From assembly GCA_929200515.1 (NCBI GenBank), contig CAKNAD010000055.1:1-13206 (forward strand): DNA of 13,206 nt. The letters run 5' to 3'. This document shows positions 6,524 through 13,206 of this stretch, piece by piece; the stretch's first letter is position 1; each line of letters starts with the position of its first letter. The notes below the pieces were generated by a model. That model had not been told where the DNA came from, ran no database searches, and was given only the letters and a program-made list of their open reading frames with translations. A program made the position numbers and the translations under genes. Source of the DNA: Candidatus Gorgonimonas leptogorgiae. GTDB lineage: Bacteria; Pseudomonadota; Gammaproteobacteria; Pseudomonadales; Endozoicomonadaceae.

Positions 6524-7558
6524 TTACTCGGTAGCTAATTCCTCTTGTTCACAGTTGATTTCTGTATCGTGACAAGATAAAAACTCTTGTCGTATCTTGG
6601 CTTCAATATTGTTAGCAATTTTAGGATTATCGACTAAAAATTTGGCGGCATTGGCCTTACCTTGACCTATTTTATTACCTTCATAAGCATACCAAGCCCC
6701 CGATTTATCAATTAATTTTTGTTTAACTGCTAAATCTAGTAATTCTCCAGAGCGATAAATTCCTTTACCATATAAAATTTGAAACTCTGCTTGACGAAAC
6801 GGTGGTGAAACTTTATTTTTTACTACTTTTACTCTAGTTTCATTGCCGATTACATCATCTCCTTGCTTAATAGCCCCAGTACGGCGAATGTCTAATCTAA
6901 CTGATGCATAAAATTTTAGAGCATTACCGCCTGTAGTAGTTTCTGGATTACCAAATAATACTCCGATTTTCATTCTAATTTGATTAATAAAAATAACTAA
7001 ACAATTAGTTTGCTTGATAGTGCCAGTTAGCTTACGTAATGCTTGAGACATAAGTCTAGCTTGTAGTCCTACGTGCGAATCTCCCATTTCGCCATCGATT
7101 TCAGCTTTGGGTACTAAAGCAGCAACGGAGTCAATAATAATAACATCTACTCCGCCAGAGCGCACTAACATATCGGTAATTTCTAATGCTTGTTCGCCAG
7201 TATCGGGTTGTGATAGATACAAGTCATCTACATTGACTCCTAGTTTGCCTGCATATATAGGATCAAGAGCATGCTCAGCATCAATAAAAGCACAGGTGGC
7301 GCCTTGTTTTTGTGCCTCGGCGATAACACTTAGTGTTAAGGTTGTTTTTCCAGAAGATTCTGGACCAAATATTTCTATTACTCTACCTTTAGGTAAGCCA
7401 CCAATACCGAGAGCGATATCTAGTTGTAATGACCCAGTAGAAATAGCAGGTATTTTTTCATTTTTTTTAACTCCCATACGCATTATAGCGCCTTTACCAA
7501 ACTGTCTGTCTATTTGACTTAGTGCTACAGCTAAAGCTTTTTTTCTTTGATCTTCCAT
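6524..7558 (-). CDS. recA: Recombinase A
   Basis: 344 residues. RecA forms filaments on single-stranded DNA, drives strand exchange and triggers LexA-type self-cleavage. Visible motifs are Walker A GPESSGKT (65-72), catalytic Glu95, Walker B VIIIDS (139-144) and the DNA-binding loop 2 region (about 192-211, NQIRMKIGVLFGNPETTTGG). The C-terminal tail is acidic, as usual. I chose the ATG at 7556-7558 because AAGGA lies six bases before it; an in-frame TTG five codons earlier would put that ribosome site inside the gene. No recX follows; corC-lnt comes next instead. No LexA box of the CTGT-N8-ACAG type is evident upstream. Confidence 0.97.
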   Translation of the reverse strand: MEDQRKKALAVALSQIDRQFGKGAIMRMGVKKNEKIPAISTGSLQLDIALGIGGLPKGRVIEIFGPESSGKTTLTLSVIAEAQKQGATCAFIDAEHALDPIYAGKLGVNVDDLYLSQPDTGEQALEITDMLVRSGGVDVIIIDSVAALVPKAEIDGEMGDSHVGLQARLMSQALRKLTGTIKQTNCLVIFINQIRMKIGVLFGNPETTTGGNALKFYASVRLDIRRTGAIKQGDDVIGNETRVKVVKNKVSPPFRQAEFQILYGKGIYRSGELLDLAVKQKLIDKSGAWYAYEGNKIGQGKANAAKFLVDNPKIANNIEAKIRQEFLSCHDTEINCEQEELATE

Positions 7559-8007
7559 AAGATTTCCTTGCAAATATTAAAATTACCAATTAAATATAAT
7601 GATTTTTAAGATAATAATTTCTACGTTTAAATAAAGCGAAATTAAGTCGTCTATACAATACTAATACACTTTTTACTAGAGGATACAGCCTTTCAACAAG
7701 GCATCTACTTTTGATATTTATACTCATGATAAATTAAAAAGTAGTAACAATAGTTTATAATATTAAAAGTACTTACTCTATGAGAGCAATTAACAGTTAA
7801 ATTAAATATTATATTACCAAATATATAAAAGTTGTTCGCAATATTTATTATGAAATAAAATGTGCTTATACATGTTTATGTTAGATTGATAAATTGCATT
7901 TAAGTTCAACGATAAATTACTATAATATTTAATGTTGATAAAAACAATGTATATTATATTTTTTTATTGTAGAGGTAGTAGCACTTAAATAGAAAGTGTA
8001 TAATGTG
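7559..8007. other. Intergenic region between divergent recA and surE
   Basis: Very AT-rich leader region. It includes the recA ribosome site (AAGGA, minus strand), a short hairpin GCCTT-TCAAC-AAGGC (7688-7702) with TCTACTTTT after it on the plus strand, and a TATAAT box (7999-8004) just ahead of repeat copy 3. The hairpin lies about 130 bases upstream of the recA start and could be part of its leader. No open reading frame or structural RNA gene is recognised. Confidence 0.35.
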
Positions 8008-8107
8008 CACGTGACAGATAGAAATACTAGCTTTCAGGGCTAAAGAAAAGAAGTAACTTTAGGTAAAAGGTGTATGACCCGCAAAATACTACCTTAGCTA
8101 AAAATGT
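8008..8107 (+). repeat. Dispersed element, copy 3
   Basis: The conserved block at 8008-8049 begins CACGTGACAG and contains CTTTCAGGGCTAA; it matches copy 1 at 34 of 42 positions. A TATAAT box lies three bases upstream. A hairpin-capable segment follows: TTTAG (8058-8062) with CTAAA (8098-8102), and GGTGTAT (8069-8075) with ATACTACC (8086-8093). This occupies the same relative position as the larger hairpin of copy 2 and shares AATACTA.C and TAAAA in the 3' arm. The element ends about 35 bases before the surE start, in the same direction, so it might be a surE leader or an independent small RNA. Confidence 0.6.
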
Positions 8108-8141
8108 AATATTTTATTAATTTTCAAACGGATACACAACA

Positions 8142-8903
8142 GTGAAAGTTTTAATTACTAATGATGACGGCGTTACGGAGTACGGATTAAGAAAACTTTA
8201 TGAAGTATTTTCCCAAACACAAAACTGCTTAGTGGTAGCTCCAGATAACAACTGTTCTGGAGTTAGTCACTCTCTAACATTAGGTCGACCTCTTCGTACT
8301 AAGCAACATGGAAATGGTTTTTTAAGTGTAAATGGTACTCCTGCCGATTGTGCCTATTTAGCCTTGCGCAATACTTTTGATTGTGAGTTTAACCGCGTAA
8401 TAGCTGGAATAAACTTAGGTGCTAATTTAGGAGATGATGTGATCTATTCTGGAACTGTTGCAGCAGCAATGGAAGGTAGACACTTACAAAAAACGTCAGT
8501 TGCTGTATCTTCTTGTGGTTCAAGTAATGCTAATATTGATATTAGCGCTAAGGTAATAACCAAATTACTGCCTTTTATTGAAGAAGTGAAATTAGCAAAA
8601 GGTACTATTCTTAATATTAATATCCCTGCTGTTAGTTATGAAGATATATCCGGCTATCAGGTTACAACACTAGGTAAGAGAAAACTTTCAACCTCACCAG
8701 TAAAAACAGTAGATCCTCGCGGTCATGTTGGCTATTGGGTCGGGGCGGTTGTAGACTCAACAGATCACGAAGTTGGCACTGATTTTTATGCTATTGCTAA
8801 TAATTGCGTTTCAATTACACCGTTGCACTCTGATAAAACAAATCATCATGCGTTATCTTATACTAAAAGTTGGCTAAAGGAAGTTGAGAGCCAAATTTGT
8901 TAA
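8142..8903 (+). CDS. surE: 5'/3'-nucleotidase SurE
   Basis: 253 residues. SurE is a metal-dependent phosphatase that acts on nucleoside monophosphates and short polyphosphates and is linked to stationary-phase survival. The metal site is visible: Asp8-Asp9 in NDDG, Ser39 in APDNNCSG, and Asn95 in NLGANLGDD; the conserved YSGTVAAAMEGRHL follows. The start is GTG at 8142, chosen because it places the conserved MKVLITNDDG at the N-terminus; the ribosome site is weak (CGGA). The usual gammaproteobacterial partners pcm, nlpD and rpoS are not next to it, so the locus looks rearranged. Repeat copy 3 forms the sequence directly upstream. No convincing terminator is seen after the stop. Confidence 0.96.
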   Translation: MKVLITNDDGVTEYGLRKLYEVFSQTQNCLVVAPDNNCSGVSHSLTLGRPLRTKQHGNGFLSVNGTPADCAYLALRNTFDCEFNRVIAGINLGANLGDDVIYSGTVAAAMEGRHLQKTSVAVSSCGSSNANIDISAKVITKLLPFIEEVKLAKGTILNINIPAVSYEDISGYQVTTLGKRKLSTSPVKTVDPRGHVGYWVGAVVDSTDHEVGTDFYAIANNCVSITPLHSDKTNHHALSYTKSWLKEVESQIC

Positions 8904-9102
8904 AAAGCAATTGTTAACAACCTTGTTGAATAGCAAAAATAATAAATAAAATCTATTTAACAGCTAATGTTAAGAATATTTATATGATTTAGCCATATCA
9001 AGGCTGGCCATTTTATTAATAACGTCTGTTCATTTTATTGATATAAAAAATATCTAAAACTTAAGGTACATTTAAAAAACTCTAGCCATTTTAATCATCA
9101 GG
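8904..9102. other. Intergenic region after surE, before the TnpB relic
   Basis: AT-rich sequence without a supported gene. Only weak inverted repeats are visible (CAAC-CTT-GTTG right after surE; AGCC/GGCT near 8991-9005). It probably contains the left breakpoint of the deleted insertion sequence, but I see no left-end hairpin or earlier TnpB motif. Confidence 0.3.
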
Positions 9103-9270
9103 TATACACGTAATACTTCAAGAACTTGTTTGTCTTGTAGCTATGTATCAAAAGATAATAGGACTACACAAGCTAAGTTTGAATGTGTATCTTGCGAATA
9201 TTCTGCCAATGCTGACTATGTAGGTGCTTGTAACATTCTAAGGGTAGGACATACCCAGTTAGCCTGTTGA
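9103..9270 (+). pseudogene. tnpB: C-terminal remnant of IS200/IS605-family TnpB
   Basis: One frame reads ..RNTSRTCLSC, then about 17 residues on CVSC, then NADYVGACNIL and GHTQLAC before a TGA stop. These are the hallmarks of the TnpB C-terminus: NTS.TC, a four-cysteine zinc ribbon (CxxC...CxxC) and the NAD segment carrying the last RuvC acidic residue. TnpB is the RNA-guided nuclease of IS200/IS605 transposons. Only about 55 codons remain; the rest of the RuvC and wedge regions is absent and there is no start codon or ribosome site, so it is a dead fragment. The exact left edge is uncertain by some tens of bases. Confidence 0.85.
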
Positions 9271-9322
9271 GATATAGGGTTCGTTAGAACACTAGCACAG
9301 GAAGCACTTGTTTAATCAAGAA

Positions 9323-9352
9323 GACCTGTCCTTTAGGTCGGGAGCATGTCAC
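9323..9352 (+). mobile_element. Probable right end of the IS200/IS605-type element
   Basis: About 50 bases after the TnpB stop, GACCT-GTCCTTT-AGGTC (9323-9339) forms a hairpin and is followed by GGGAGCATGTCAC. Elements of this family typically end in a hairpin containing CCTTTAGG and then GGAGGATGTCA-like sequence. The end therefore seems preserved while most of the element is gone. It lies 22 bases from the end of the ankyrin gene and might also serve as that gene's transcript end. Confidence 0.6.
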
Positions 9353-9373
9353 AATGATACTTCAGTACGCGAC

Positions 9374-12300
9374 TTATTTTCCTATAATTCTTGTCATTTT
9401 ACGATTTATTTTATAATCATAGAATTTAGCCATCATTTTTTTTATAGCATCTGGTGTAAAATTATCCATAATATATTGTGCACAGTCATAATAATTATTC
9501 TTTATTGAAATAACTAAGCAACTGTTTCCGTTTTTATCTTGAGTATTTATAAAATCTTCTGCGGTTAAATGTTTATGTAGAATTTTAATGCAATGTAGGT
9601 GGCCTTGTTCAAATGCTTGCAATAAAGCAACAACAGACTTTTGCTCTTTAGTAAACTTTTTGTTTGTAAACTTTTCAATTAAAGCCGTAATTATTTTATC
9701 ATCTAAACCATGATAACAAGCTTGTGCTAATGAATCGGATGCTCCATTATGAAAAAATATATTAGTTACCTGCTTTACCGATGATAACTTTATAATTTCT
9801 TCAAGGTAATTGCTATCAAAATTTATAGCTAAATTTAAAGCATTTCTGCCTTGATTATCTCGTTTATTTAAATCCATGCATGAGATGTTTTCTAAAAATA
9901 ACTTAGTTAGTTGACTATTTTTACGCCTAATTGATAACATAAAACTATTATATTCAGATTCTTTACTAGCTTTTATGATATCATTATGGCTATATTTAGT
10001 TAATATTTTTTTCACTATACTCAGCATATTATAATGAGTTGCTAGCATTAAAGCATTGTTTTTATTCTTATTCCTGTAAAGCAGTATTTTACTGTTATAA
10101 TTTTCTATATGCAGCATTGCACAAGACTCATGCTTATTAATAATTGCTAACATTAGGGCATTATTGCCATTTTTATCTTCTGTTAATATAAAAGTATCAT
10201 TACCTTTTATATTTGTTAACAAGAACTTAACGGTTTGATCATAACCGTTTGCTGATGCTTCCATTAATGCATTATAATGTATATCATTTGTTTTATTAAT
10301 TGCATTGTTATCACAGTATTTTAATATTATCTCAGCATATTCTGGTTTATTATAAACAGCAGTACATATAAATGCTGTATTCCTAAATTTATTTGGTTCG
10401 TTTACAATATTTTTATTGTTATTTAACAATATAGTAATAATATCTTTACGGTCTTTTTTTACTCCTATTGCATACACTAATGGAATTTGTTGTTTATCAT
10501 TTTTTGCAAACTGTAGTTGATTTATTGTGTCGACATCTAAATTTTTTATTATTGCTTGCAAGGTTTTTTGATCATTATGTAAGACTATTTTATGTAGTAT
10601 AGAGTTTTTTTCTTTGTCTCGAATATCATACTTAATAAAATAATTAATAAGATACTTTGCTAGTCTATACCTATTATCATTATTAATTATATCTTCTAAT
10701 AACTGCTTTCGTCTTGTATCATTTAATGATATTAAATAATCATCAATTAATTTATAATCTACTTTTTCTAATAGTGATAAGTTGGCATTTTCAGTAATGC
10801 ACTTATTAATTATATAATTACTTTCTTTTTTAATAGCATTAACATTAATATACCTAGATATTATTTTTAATATAGACTCATTATTTAGATTAGCAATGAA
10901 ATTACGCAGGTGCTTTTCGGTAAATAATTTAAATAATGAAGTTATATCAATTTCATGTTGTAAAAGTTTTTCTATTATGCTATTAGTTAATACATTATTA
11001 ATCATTAATCTGTATAATAAAAAATCTATTTTTTTTTGTTTTTTTATATAAGGAATAGTTACTGCATTAACTATTCTTTTTTGCTCTGTACTATTTTCAC
11101 GAGTATAGTTGTTAATTACTACACTTATATATTCAATATTTTTTTTAATTATTGCTTCTTCGTTACGTCTTATAGTATTAAAAAAAACATAAATATCTTC
11201 TTTTTTTGAGTTTCTTAATGCTTGTATAAACATAGGTAAGTACAAATTAAATTGAATACTATCGAGGTTTAATTTTGATAAATGCTGTAATGTTAAAACT
11301 TCTCTATCTTTATTAAATAACACATAAAAATAACAATCATATATATTGTAAACATTAATGTTAGAGTCAATATTAATTATTAATTTATTTTGATTATTTA
11401 TATTTGATGAAAGTTTAATTATGCTGTTAATGTTGTTCGCTAATAAGTAATACAGCACGTCTTTAATATCGGATAATTCATAGCATCCTAGTTCTTTTTC
11501 AAGAAAAAGATCAGATATTTTTAAAGCTTGTTCTTGATTTTTAATGCATAAATAATTATTTATTGGAGTTATAAAATTATTTTCTAAATAAGATGTATCT
11601 TCCATAGTTAAATCAGATATCATACTATTTTGCCATGACTGTTTCTCTATGGAAACTAAACAGTCTATAAATACACTATATAAGTAATCAGTTATATATT
11701 CGCATATAATTATTTTAGGTAGCTTGTTTTTTATTTGATTTACTATGGTTTCAACAGTTTTTAGGTTTATTTTATGTAAATGAGCATCTATATCTATAAT
11801 TGCATCTAAATTGAAATCATCAGCAACTAAATTAAAAAATGCATTTTGATGATGTACGTTACTACTAAATATTGCATCTTCTTTACTATTAAATTTTAAT
11901 AAAACATCCCTTATAACTTCTTGCAATATTTTTTTTATTATTAAATTAATTTTGCTACGAAAGTCTAGATTACTATAAATATTTATATAATCGTTGATAT
12001 CTGTTATTTTAGAATTAAAACCAGATAAGCAAAATCCAAAACAATCTGCGAGCTTACCGCAAATAATAGCTGTATGATTGTTTTCTAACCTATTTTCTTC
12101 GCATAACTTAAGATAATTAATAATGGCAATAATATGTTTTCTGGTTTGCTTATAACTATAAAATAAATCTGAGTATAGTGTTTTTTCTGTAGAGTATATA
12201 GTTTCAATAGTATAAGCTACACTATCTTTGCATTCTAATCTTGAAAAATAATAATATAGTCTAGATAACTCTTTTATAGATTGTTTATATTGATTTCTTA

Positions 12301-12445
12301 TTAAATTAAAATTTTGTTGTTGAATTAATTGCTCAAAATTAGTTATAGAGTCATCTATTTCAATATAATCGTTGTTATCTAAACCAGTTTGTTGGCTATA
12401 ATCAAATGTAATTATATCTAGCATGCTGGTTGCATTATTTATCAT
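9374..12445 (-). CDS. Large ankyrin-repeat protein, likely host-interaction factor
   Basis: 1023 residues, no signal peptide and no clear membrane segment. Residues 1 to about 596 are rich in Asn, Ile, Lys and Tyr, look mainly helical, and match no domain I recognise. From about 597 to 1000 come roughly ten or eleven degenerate ankyrin repeats of about 33-36 residues, with markers such as KNSILHKIVLHND, NGNNALMLAIINKH, NQGRNALNLAINFD and NGNSCLVISIKNNY. Ankyrin arrays bind proteins; in intracellular bacteria they are often secreted effectors, but no secretion signal can be confirmed here. The start ATG at 12445 has AGGA about ten bases upstream. It faces the TnpB relic at its 3' end and a divergent gene at its 5' end. 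The product is intact, with no frameshift. Confidence 0.85.
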   Translation of the reverse strand: MINNATSMLDIITFDYSQQTGLDNNDYIEIDDSITNFEQLIQQQNFNLIRNQYKQSIKELSRLYYYFSRLECKDSVAYTIETIYSTEKTLYSDLFYSYKQTRKHIIAIINYLKLCEENRLENNHTAIICGKLADCFGFCLSGFNSKITDINDYINIYSNLDFRSKINLIIKKILQEVIRDVLLKFNSKEDAIFSSNVHHQNAFFNLVADDFNLDAIIDIDAHLHKINLKTVETIVNQIKNKLPKIIICEYITDYLYSVFIDCLVSIEKQSWQNSMISDLTMEDTSYLENNFITPINNYLCIKNQEQALKISDLFLEKELGCYELSDIKDVLYYLLANNINSIIKLSSNINNQNKLIINIDSNINVYNIYDCYFYVLFNKDREVLTLQHLSKLNLDSIQFNLYLPMFIQALRNSKKEDIYVFFNTIRRNEEAIIKKNIEYISVVINNYTRENSTEQKRIVNAVTIPYIKKQKKIDFLLYRLMINNVLTNSIIEKLLQHEIDITSLFKLFTEKHLRNFIANLNNESILKIISRYINVNAIKKESNYIINKCITENANLSLLEKVDYKLIDDYLISLNDTRRKQLLEDIINNDNRYRLAKYLINYFIKYDIRDKEKNSILHKIVLHNDQKTLQAIIKNLDVDTINQLQFAKNDKQQIPLVYAIGVKKDRKDIITILLNNNKNIVNEPNKFRNTAFICTAVYNKPEYAEIILKYCDNNAINKTNDIHYNALMEASANGYDQTVKFLLTNIKGNDTFILTEDKNGNNALMLAIINKHESCAMLHIENYNSKILLYRNKNKNNALMLATHYNMLSIVKKILTKYSHNDIIKASKESEYNSFMLSIRRKNSQLTKLFLENISCMDLNKRDNQGRNALNLAINFDSNYLEEIIKLSSVKQVTNIFFHNGASDSLAQACYHGLDDKIITALIEKFTNKKFTKEQKSVVALLQAFEQGHLHCIKILHKHLTAEDFINTQDKNGNSCLVISIKNNYYDCAQYIMDNFTPDAIKKMMAKFYDYKINRKMTRIIGK

Positions 12446-12754
12446 TATTTTTATCCTAAATATTTTACTAGTAATACAGTTATTAAAGTTTGATATTTAT
12501 ATTGTTAATTAGTTTATGTTTTTATGTTTTAATTCAAAATAACAATAAAAAATTAATTAAAATGTTGAATTATAAATAGTAATTAGAATGAAATAAACAG
12601 TAGAAGAAGTAGCTTTACAATATATTTTTATGATTTAAATTTCAGCGTAATCACTTAACAGTCGGTTTCATAGTGTATCTTTTCACCATATTAACCACAG
12701 ATCTTAAAAACCTTTGTTGATTGATAGCATATATTTTTTTGATACTTGTAAACT
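12446..12754. other. Divergent intergenic region ahead of the ankyrin gene
   Basis: Very AT-rich. A possible but weak minus-strand promoter for the ankyrin gene is TTAACA (plus 12503-12508), 17 bases, then TAATAA (plus 12480-12485). An inverted repeat TAATTCAA/TTGAATTA lies between about 12530 and 12573. No copy of the dispersed element and no RNA gene is seen. Confidence 0.3.
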
Positions 12755-12783
12755 TTAACACTTTTTTTATATCTAAGTATAAA
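12755..12783 (+). promoter_or_regulatory. Candidate sigma-70 promoter for the gene at 12822
   Basis: TTAACA (12755-12760; five of six consensus bases), a 17-base spacer, and TATAAA (12778-12783; five of six). It would give a leader of about 30 bases before the ATG at 12822. This is the best promoter match in the window. Confidence 0.55.
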
Positions 12784-12821
12784 GCAACATCTTTATTACA
12801 AAAAAATGGAAAATTTAACAT

Positions 12822-13206
12822 ATGCATTCAATATTACAAAAGACACAACAAGAACAGCCAATTATTGCAGACGATACACAGGGTAAAGCTAACATAACAG
12901 TAGCTAATAACTGCCAACTAGTTCTAATGACTCCCCAAGAGAGTAATACTAATAATGTGCTAAATGATAAAATAACAACATCCATTAATAATAGATCATT
13001 ACAACAAAAAACTGATTTAACTAACGCTCCTACTCTGAGATTAACAGATGGTACTATAGTTATCGATTATAGCCATGATATCAATTTTGTAACTAGAATG
13101 GAATTAATGTCTTTAGAAGAAGCAGAAACAATTAGAACTCAAGTAAATAAATATCCTAATGAATATCCTATGCCTCATATGAAATTTACTAGAGACAAAA
13201 TAATAA
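12822..13206 (+). CDS. Unrecognised gene, 5' part only
   Basis: The frame from ATG 12822 stays open for 128 codons to the window edge, so the 3' end is missing. The product begins MHSILQKTQQEQPIIADD, has no signal peptide and no membrane segment, and is polar and rich in Asn, Thr and Gln. A more structured part starts near residue 70 (LRLTDGTIVIDYSHDINFV), followed by an acidic stretch with LEEAETIR. I do not recognise a family. A GGA 11 bases ahead of the ATG is a modest ribosome site, and a good promoter candidate lies upstream. Composition resembles the divergently placed ankyrin gene, so an accessory or effector-type role is possible but unproven. Confidence 0.65.
   Translation, partial: MHSILQKTQQEQPIIADDTQGKANITVANNCQLVLMTPQESNTNNVLNDKITTSINNRSLQQKTDLTNAPTLRLTDGTIVIDYSHDINFVTRMELMSLEEAETIRTQVNKYPNEYPMPHMKFTRDKII

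Noticed and set aside
7107..7517. 136-codon plus-strand open frame in recA
   Set aside because: Antisense shadow of recA, explained by its codon use; no start signals.
7559..7573. recA start extended to the TTG at 7573
   Set aside because: The extension would put the good AAGGA ribosome site inside the coding region; the ATG at 7558 starts the conserved N-terminus.
8904..8935. Terminator directly after surE
   Set aside because: Only a four-base-pair CAAC/GTTG stem with mismatched flanks and no T-tract.
9308..9508. 66-codon plus-strand frame over the IS right end
   Set aside because: It starts in the IS end and runs antisense into the ankyrin gene; low-complexity product without a ribosome site.
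12640..12720. Possible fourth copy of the dispersed element
   Set aside because: Only a short TTTCAGC match; the rest of the block and the hairpin tail are absent.
12807..12887. Small frame from an upstream ATG (12807)
   Set aside because: It stops after 26 codons, overlaps the longer open frame from 12822 and shows no features.
1..13206. CRISPR array, tRNA or rRNA genes
   Set aside because: No regularly spaced short direct repeats and no cloverleaf-like or rRNA-like stretches were seen; the three related blocks are far apart and in both orientations.

Overview
This AT-rich window looks like a chromosomal piece of a host-associated, probably intracellular proteobacterium. The housekeeping proteins (RecA, ObgE, Lnt, CorC, SurE) read as gammaproteobacterial in style. 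Three things suggest close contact with a eukaryote: the low GC content, a 1023-residue ankyrin-repeat protein, and a secreted or membrane-anchored protein with a eukaryote-style cysteine signature. I cannot name the genus from the sequence alone.

Layout. 1-66: start of a repeat element (copy 1, minus strand). 67-1488 (-): signal-peptide, single-pass membrane protein with two tandem cysteine-rich modules, each ending in CCxGNxCNDY, like three-finger (Ly6/uPAR, activin-receptor ectodomain) folds. 1489-1803: intergenic, with palindromes and repeat copy 2 including a long hairpin. 1804-3741 (-): ribosomal-protein pair rplU-rpmA, a strong intrinsic terminator, then obgE. 4063-7558 (-): recA, then corC-lnt, the last two translationally coupled by a TAATG overlap. 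7559-8141: divergent intergenic region with repeat copy 3. 8142-8903 (+): surE. About 9103-9352 (+): relic of an IS200/IS605-type TnpB with its right-end hairpin. 9374-12445 (-): ankyrin-repeat protein. 12822-13206 (+): start of an unrecognised gene cut by the window edge, behind a good-looking promoter.

The core block covers ribosome assembly (L21, L27, Obg), recombination and repair (RecA), lipoprotein N-acylation (Lnt), a CBS-domain protein (CorC) and a nucleotide phosphatase (SurE). The two ends are accessory: likely host-interaction proteins plus mobile-element debris.

Two observations deserve most attention. First, a three-finger-like receptor-type protein encoded in a bacterium. Second, an apparently undescribed dispersed element of roughly 100-120 bp, seen three times. 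It has a conserved 5' block, an AT-rich -10-like box just before it, and a downstream hairpin whose pairing is kept although its sequence differs. Copies 1 and 2 flank the three-finger-like gene in inverted, outward-facing orientation, so that gene may be a mobile or recombinogenic cassette, or the element may be a multi-copy small RNA.
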